64,000 bases of DNA from positions 3,772,618 through 3,836,617 of the forward strand of contig OY855915.1 of assembly GCA_963693305.1 (NCBI GenBank), written 5' to 3'. Shown one piece after another: positions 59,700 through 64,000 of this stretch. Within the stretch, counting starts at the first letter, position 1. Every line of letters begins with the position of its first letter. The position numbers and the translations under genes are program-made. Under the pieces are notes generated by a model, which worked only from the letters and a program-made list of their open reading frames with translations, made no database searches and was not told the origin of the DNA. The DNA is from Meandrina meandrites (lineage: Eukaryota; Cnidaria; Anthozoa; Scleractinia; Meandrinidae).

Positions 59700-60780
59700 T
59701 TTAGTCATGTAAGAACACAGTGAAATAATAAAATCTTTGAACCACTATTTTCTTCCTTTCATTTTTCTGTCAGTTAACTCGGTGGTCATAATCAACTTGG
59801 GTTAGCGGGCGCCCAGGCTTTTTACTATCGATTTTCTTTTTTATCCAAATCTCCTCAAGAAATAAGTTTTACTTATTTTAACGCTTGAGATTTAAACGAC
59901 GCTTGAGAATTAACACTACCTCTGGCCGTTTACTCTTACCTTTGATCGTGTATAAATAAAGTATGTTGTTGTACGAGGTTTACTGACCAAAGGGATGGTA
60001 TCAGTTTCTTCCAAATAATCGTAGCTTAAGGCACAACGTCAAGGTGTTTTCATATAAACGAGCCACATATAACCATATATACATACAAAGAATATATCAG
60101 TAAAAAGAAAAAAAGTCAAATAGGAATTAATTAGTTTAATCATCACAGCTGACGGTACTTAAGGAAACTCCCGAGTTTATATCTATACAAATATTAATCG
60201 TGTTATAAGATGAATTGGTTTACGTGTATTTTGAGGCGTTTTGAGGCCGTTCCTTCGGGCGAATTTCAAACATATGTTTATAATACCTAATTAGTAAATT
60301 GTTCCTCGTTGCCTTTTTTCATTTTGCCTTTTTCTATGACAAACTTAGGTGCATATTGTCCGTATCGCTTGTGTGAGAAATTGCCTCTCTTCGGTGTTCA
60401 GTCGGATTATATTTATGCAAAAAATATGAAAACGATCTATAACTTAAGAGTTTAAATGTACTTATTCAGGCTGTGTTAATGTTTGTCCTCTTAACATGAT
60501 ACGTGGGGATACTAAGCGCGAAATATTAACGAATTAAAGAAAAATTAGAAAATTGTGATATGTATATTGTCTTTGATGCCAAAATTGCCTTGTTTCCGTG
60601 CTCAACCGTATTGTTAATGTCGCAGTTCCTATGAAAATCTGCTTTGGACACTTATAAAGTTAGAAAACACAATAACCACACAGTATATGGCATTAAGGGG
60701 GGGATCACCGCTCCGAAATCGGCGTGACAAGCGAACTTCCATTGCGTGACCAAACTTATCTCCCCAGCGGTAAAACCTGC
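59700..60780. other. Intergenic, no gene seen
   Basis: A block at 60444-60500 (TTATTCAGGCTGTGTTAATGTTTG-like) recurs at 62300-62350 just upstream of the 62598 exon, which suggests local duplication. Confidence 0.4.
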
Positions 60781-60788
60781 GCTGGATC

Positions 60789-61506
60789 TATAGGCGTACG
60801 GGTAATTTTTTACCAGGCCGGGGGGGGGGGGGGGGGGGGGGGGGGGGCGGTGAACCATTTGCCCAAAAAATTCTCGCAAGTTGCCCAAATTTTTACGAAA
60901 AAGTCGAAAAGAAAGGAGGGTCATATACGATGCTCTAACATAGGCCTACTACTTACGAAGTGAAAATATTCTTACAAATTAAATGAATCTATCATATGAG
61001 CTCATAAAACACGTTAAAAGAAATGGCTCTCTCGGCTATTTCGACGGCCAAAGATGTCAATGATACGATCCATGTCATTGTTGACTACAGAGTTGACATA
61101 TGCCCTTTCAATGTTAATAAGTGCGATGAACATTGCTGAGACGTTGTTGCCCCATGGTGTTGCGCAGGTAAGTTTTCAATCTGCGCAACGCATTGAATGA
61201 TCGTTCTGCCGAACACGATGTAGCAGGTATCACTGCAAGGATATGTACTACATTAATAACCAGAAACTCATCACGTGCTGGGCAACCACTGTCTCGTGTG
61301 AATTTAACTGGCTTTACCACGCCGACTTCAGGTTAAAATAGAAAATATCTATCTCTTCAAAAAACAAAAAACATGGAAATTTCTTTTACAACTGGCTTTG
61401 CCCAAATTTCTTTTGCTGCCCAAAAAATCTGAGTTGCCCAACATTTGGGGGGGCTGCAGCCCCCCCAGCCCCCCCCCCCCCCCCCCCCCCGGCCCGTACG
61501 CCTATG
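60789..61506 (-). mobile_element. hAT-superfamily element, 718 bp, internally deleted
   Basis: Ends TATAGGCGTACGGG and inverse CCCGTACGCCTATG (13 of 14 pairs). The 8-bp target duplication GCTGGATC (60781-60788, 61507-61514) is diagnostic of hAT. A G28 run follows the left end and a C22 run precedes the right end, in inverted arrangement. It contains a transposase C-terminal remnant. Confidence 0.92.
61014..61320 (-). pseudogene. hAT transposase C-terminal dimerisation domain remnant
   Basis: The frame contains IPATSCSAERSFNALRRLKT followed by YLRNTMGQQRLS, the conserved hAT dimerisation motif. A single frameshift just after this point moves the rest (ALINIERAYVNSV ... stop at 61014) into the next frame. 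The N-terminal BED finger and catalytic core are absent. Dead copy. Confidence 0.9.
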
Positions 61507-61514
61507 GCTGGATC

Positions 61515-62597
61515 GAACAAGTTGGCAGGGCCATAAGCTTACGCGTCCTAAAAGCCTAACTCTAAACGGCACTACGAGCTAACCTCCGGTCAGCAACGTG
61601 CTAGACTATAGTCAATTGTGACTTCACGAGCCTTACTTATCTCCCCAGCACTACGAGCACGTGCTGGATCGGACAAGAAGAGGCATAAAGAGCGTAAAAT
61701 ATGTTTACTAAACGAAGCTTGGGGAAGTCACGCTGCGAGACTTAACCGAAAGCGTGATTAACAGTGGTGAACCCCAATTTATTATTAATAACAATAAACA
61801 AAACCCCAAAGGGAGGGAGGGTGGGAATTTCAATTTTCGAGACGAACTAAAGTTACAGTAGCGATATTGCTAGCGAATGATACATAAGTTCAAACTTTAC
61901 ACTCTTTATAGCCAGACAGCTGTCTGGATTTAGCCCAATGGCGAAATGTGTACAATAAAGTAAACAACAAGGTCTGCATGCAGCATTGATCGAGACATGG
62001 ATAGCTGAGGGACTATTAAAACTAGCCACACAAAATGCGTAATATAAGAGTACTAGACGATATTGCAACATGTTCACTGCAAGAGTCCTTTATAACCATT
62101 GTCTTTTCGAGACAAGAAAGGTAGATAAAGGTCCAAAGATCTGTTGCGTTACATTACACAAGAACATAAATAGAAAACCCGCTAGGGGCTTCGGGAGCGT
62201 CACATTCCATTAACTGCGCTTTAACGATTCTCTTTAAAGCTTTATATAATGCAAATGTAAAGAAATGGAGCTATCAACTTAAGATCATAATATTCATCTT
62301 CAACTTAGCTGTATTTATTCAGGTTCTGTTAATGTTTGCCTCCTTAGCATAACACTAATGAACACGAAAGGCTTCAAAATTAAGAAAAGCCTCTTTCGTC
62401 CTTCAGTTGTAGCCTCACCTCGTTTAACGAAGAGTTTAACAACGGTTATCAAAAGTGTCAGTAAGGTATGACAAACAGCTTTGACAACAAGATATAATCA
62501 ATAAGCAATGCTCAAATTTAGTTTTAAGATTTAATCATTTCTACACACCTTTTCAATTTGTTAAATTTAGATTTTGTTCGCGATTTCTTGTAGAACC
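61515..62597. other. Intergenic, upstream of the 62598 exon; no other gene seen
   Basis: 61635-61665 (TTATCTCCCCAGCACTACGAG...GCTGGATCGGACAAG) echoes 60757-60788, again pointing to local duplication. Promoter elements could not be fixed. Confidence 0.4.
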
Positions 62598-62654
62598 ATG
62601 AAGCGTTTTATCTTCACTATTGTGCTGCTATCTATTCTGTGCATTCTTTGGAGT
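62598..62654 (+). CDS. Signal-peptide first exon of a second small secreted-protein gene (partial)
   Basis: ATG opens MKRFIFTIVLLSILCILWS and ends at a consensus donor (AGT/GTAAGT) in phase 0. Length (19 codons), phase and character match exon 1 of the WAP gene at 54159-54215, so a tandem WAP paralogue continuing beyond 64000 is likely. No further exon could be identified before the window ends. Confidence 0.55.
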
Positions 62655-63228
62655 GTAAGTACACCTTTCTTTAACTCAGTTTTAGATCTCATTGAAACGT
62701 TTTTTTTTTATAAAAAAACGTGACAAAAATAAGGTCTCAAGTCATCTATTATTTTGTATCTTTTGCAAAATATAATAATTAATTACGTGGCAAAACCTGG
62801 AAAATCGGTATTTTTCATTTTTTTTTTGTAAATATAGAGCTATTGGGTAGAATATAAACCTGATATAGTTTGTTTCCGATAAAATTCATTTTATTTTGAG
62901 AAGTCGCAAATTTGCCAGTTTTTTAACCCGAAATTTGCTATTATAAACAGTCCTCGCGTTCACTAACGAGTCGGAGAGCAGCTCCTCCTCGCAAGGTCTA
63001 ACATGAATGGTTTGTTACCTTTTAAGAGAACAAAAGGTTTGGACATTATTTTACCAGCGAAAGGACTCTTTCTCTTTCGCTAGAAGATAATTTCCGGGCT
63101 TTAGCGAGACTCATCGAACTGAATTAGTTCAGAAATAAGGAAGAGGTTTCCACGAAAACAAAAATTTTAACATCATAATCCAACATATGGTACAACTCCA
63201 AATTTTCTCAATCCTCGCATCATTCATT

Positions 63229-63613
63229 TATATAGACATTCATCCGAACGTAGCCCAGGAGTTCTGTTTGCCTACGCGAGGAGAGTTCATGAATTTCTGG
63301 TAAAACGTTGGACCATTTTAAGACTCCCGGCATAAAAACTGATATTGCTATTTTTCTCAAAATGATGAGGCTTTTGGCGGGACCAAACAGCGACAGGTTT
63401 CTTATTTATCTAAAAGCTCTTATATAGACATTCATCCGAGCAGGGGTTCTGTTTGCGTACGCGAGGAGAGTTAAATGAAATGAATTTCTGGTAAAACGTT
63501 GGACCATTTTGAGACTCCCGGCATAAAAACTGATATTGCTATTTTTCTCAAAATGATGAGGCTTTTGGCAGGACCAAATAGCGACAGGTTTCTTATCTAT
63601 CTAAAAGCTCTTA
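63229..63613. repeat. ~192-bp tandem duplication
   Basis: Two units (63229-63420, 63421-63613) with TATATAGACATTCATCCGA, TGGTAAAACGTTGGACCATTTT and AATGATGAGGCTTTTGGC. They lie in the putative first intron of the 62598 gene. Confidence 0.9.
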
Positions 63614-64000
63614 AAGCTATTAATGAGCCACAAAAATAAAAGAAATCGATTTGTCAACTTGGTGATACCTGACCGGCGTTTTTCAATCGTTAACATCGGG
63701 AGCGAGAAAAGGAAATCATTGCAAAGGAGAGACATTTTGAACTTAATTCCCCCAAAACGCAGCTCGGTATACTTCTTGTGTACTAGAAAAAATGTATTTA
63801 TCATGATTGTAAAGTTACAGAAAAGAACCTTAATCTTAATGAATTTAATAATAAGATTTTAATGCAATGGTAACTAAAAATTGTGGCATATGTAATCTCG
63901 ATCGCCTTTACAGACTTGTTAGCGAAATAGGAAGTAAACCTAAGCCAATAAAATGTACTTTCCACACTGAGTGACACTTACTGCGAAAATGTAAATTTAA
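63614..64000. other. Window end, no gene seen
   Basis: Overlapping short frames on both strands (63601-63862) show no recognisable protein feature. Confidence 0.35.

Overview
Eukaryotic (metazoan) genomic DNA: intron-rich genes with GT-AG splice sites, AT-rich intergenic DNA and many short inverted-repeat transposons. The genes, the tRNA-derived SINEs and the abundant palindromic MITEs fit an anthozoan cnidarian, most likely a stony coral. That placement is inference; no species was identified.

Layout. (1) 0.2-18.4 kb, minus strand: a complete ODAD2/ARMC4 gene (outer dynein arm docking complex, motile cilia). I resolved 27 coding exons totalling 3,237 nt (1,078 codons plus stop) with every splice phase consistent, including a 44-nt microexon. 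A non-coding first exon and an RFX X-box-like palindrome (18383-18396) lie upstream. The introns hold at least eight MITE/SINE insertions and a CGAA microsatellite. (2) 18.4-26.3 kb: gene-poor, with a minisatellite, a ~540-bp tandem duplication, a pentanucleotide array and seven copies of a ~148-bp satellite. (3) 26.3-29.8 kb, plus strand: a complete four-exon dermatopontin-family secreted protein (197 aa). (4) 29.8-53.9 kb: a transposon landscape. It includes a 4.8-kb TTAA-flanked foldback element with ~1.18-kb arms flanked by a 462-bp direct duplication, a 3.0-kb element with a 9-bp target duplication and a hairpin at each end, a pogo/Tigger-like MITE, and a dispersed repeat family with many copies. 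(5) 54.1-59.7 kb, plus strand: a small secreted WAP (four-disulfide core) gene with a duplicated internal exon and two WAP exons whose phases make them mutually exclusive alternative 3' ends. (6) 60.8-61.5 kb: a hAT element with 8-bp target duplication and a frameshifted transposase remnant. (7) 62.6 kb: a signal-peptide first exon resembling that of the WAP gene, probably the start of a neighbouring secreted-protein gene that runs off the window.

The genes do not form one pathway: a ciliary structural gene sits beside an extracellular-matrix-type gene and a small secreted-protein cluster. No long autonomous transposase or reverse transcriptase frame is present. The most unusual structure is the TTAA foldback with its duplicated target.
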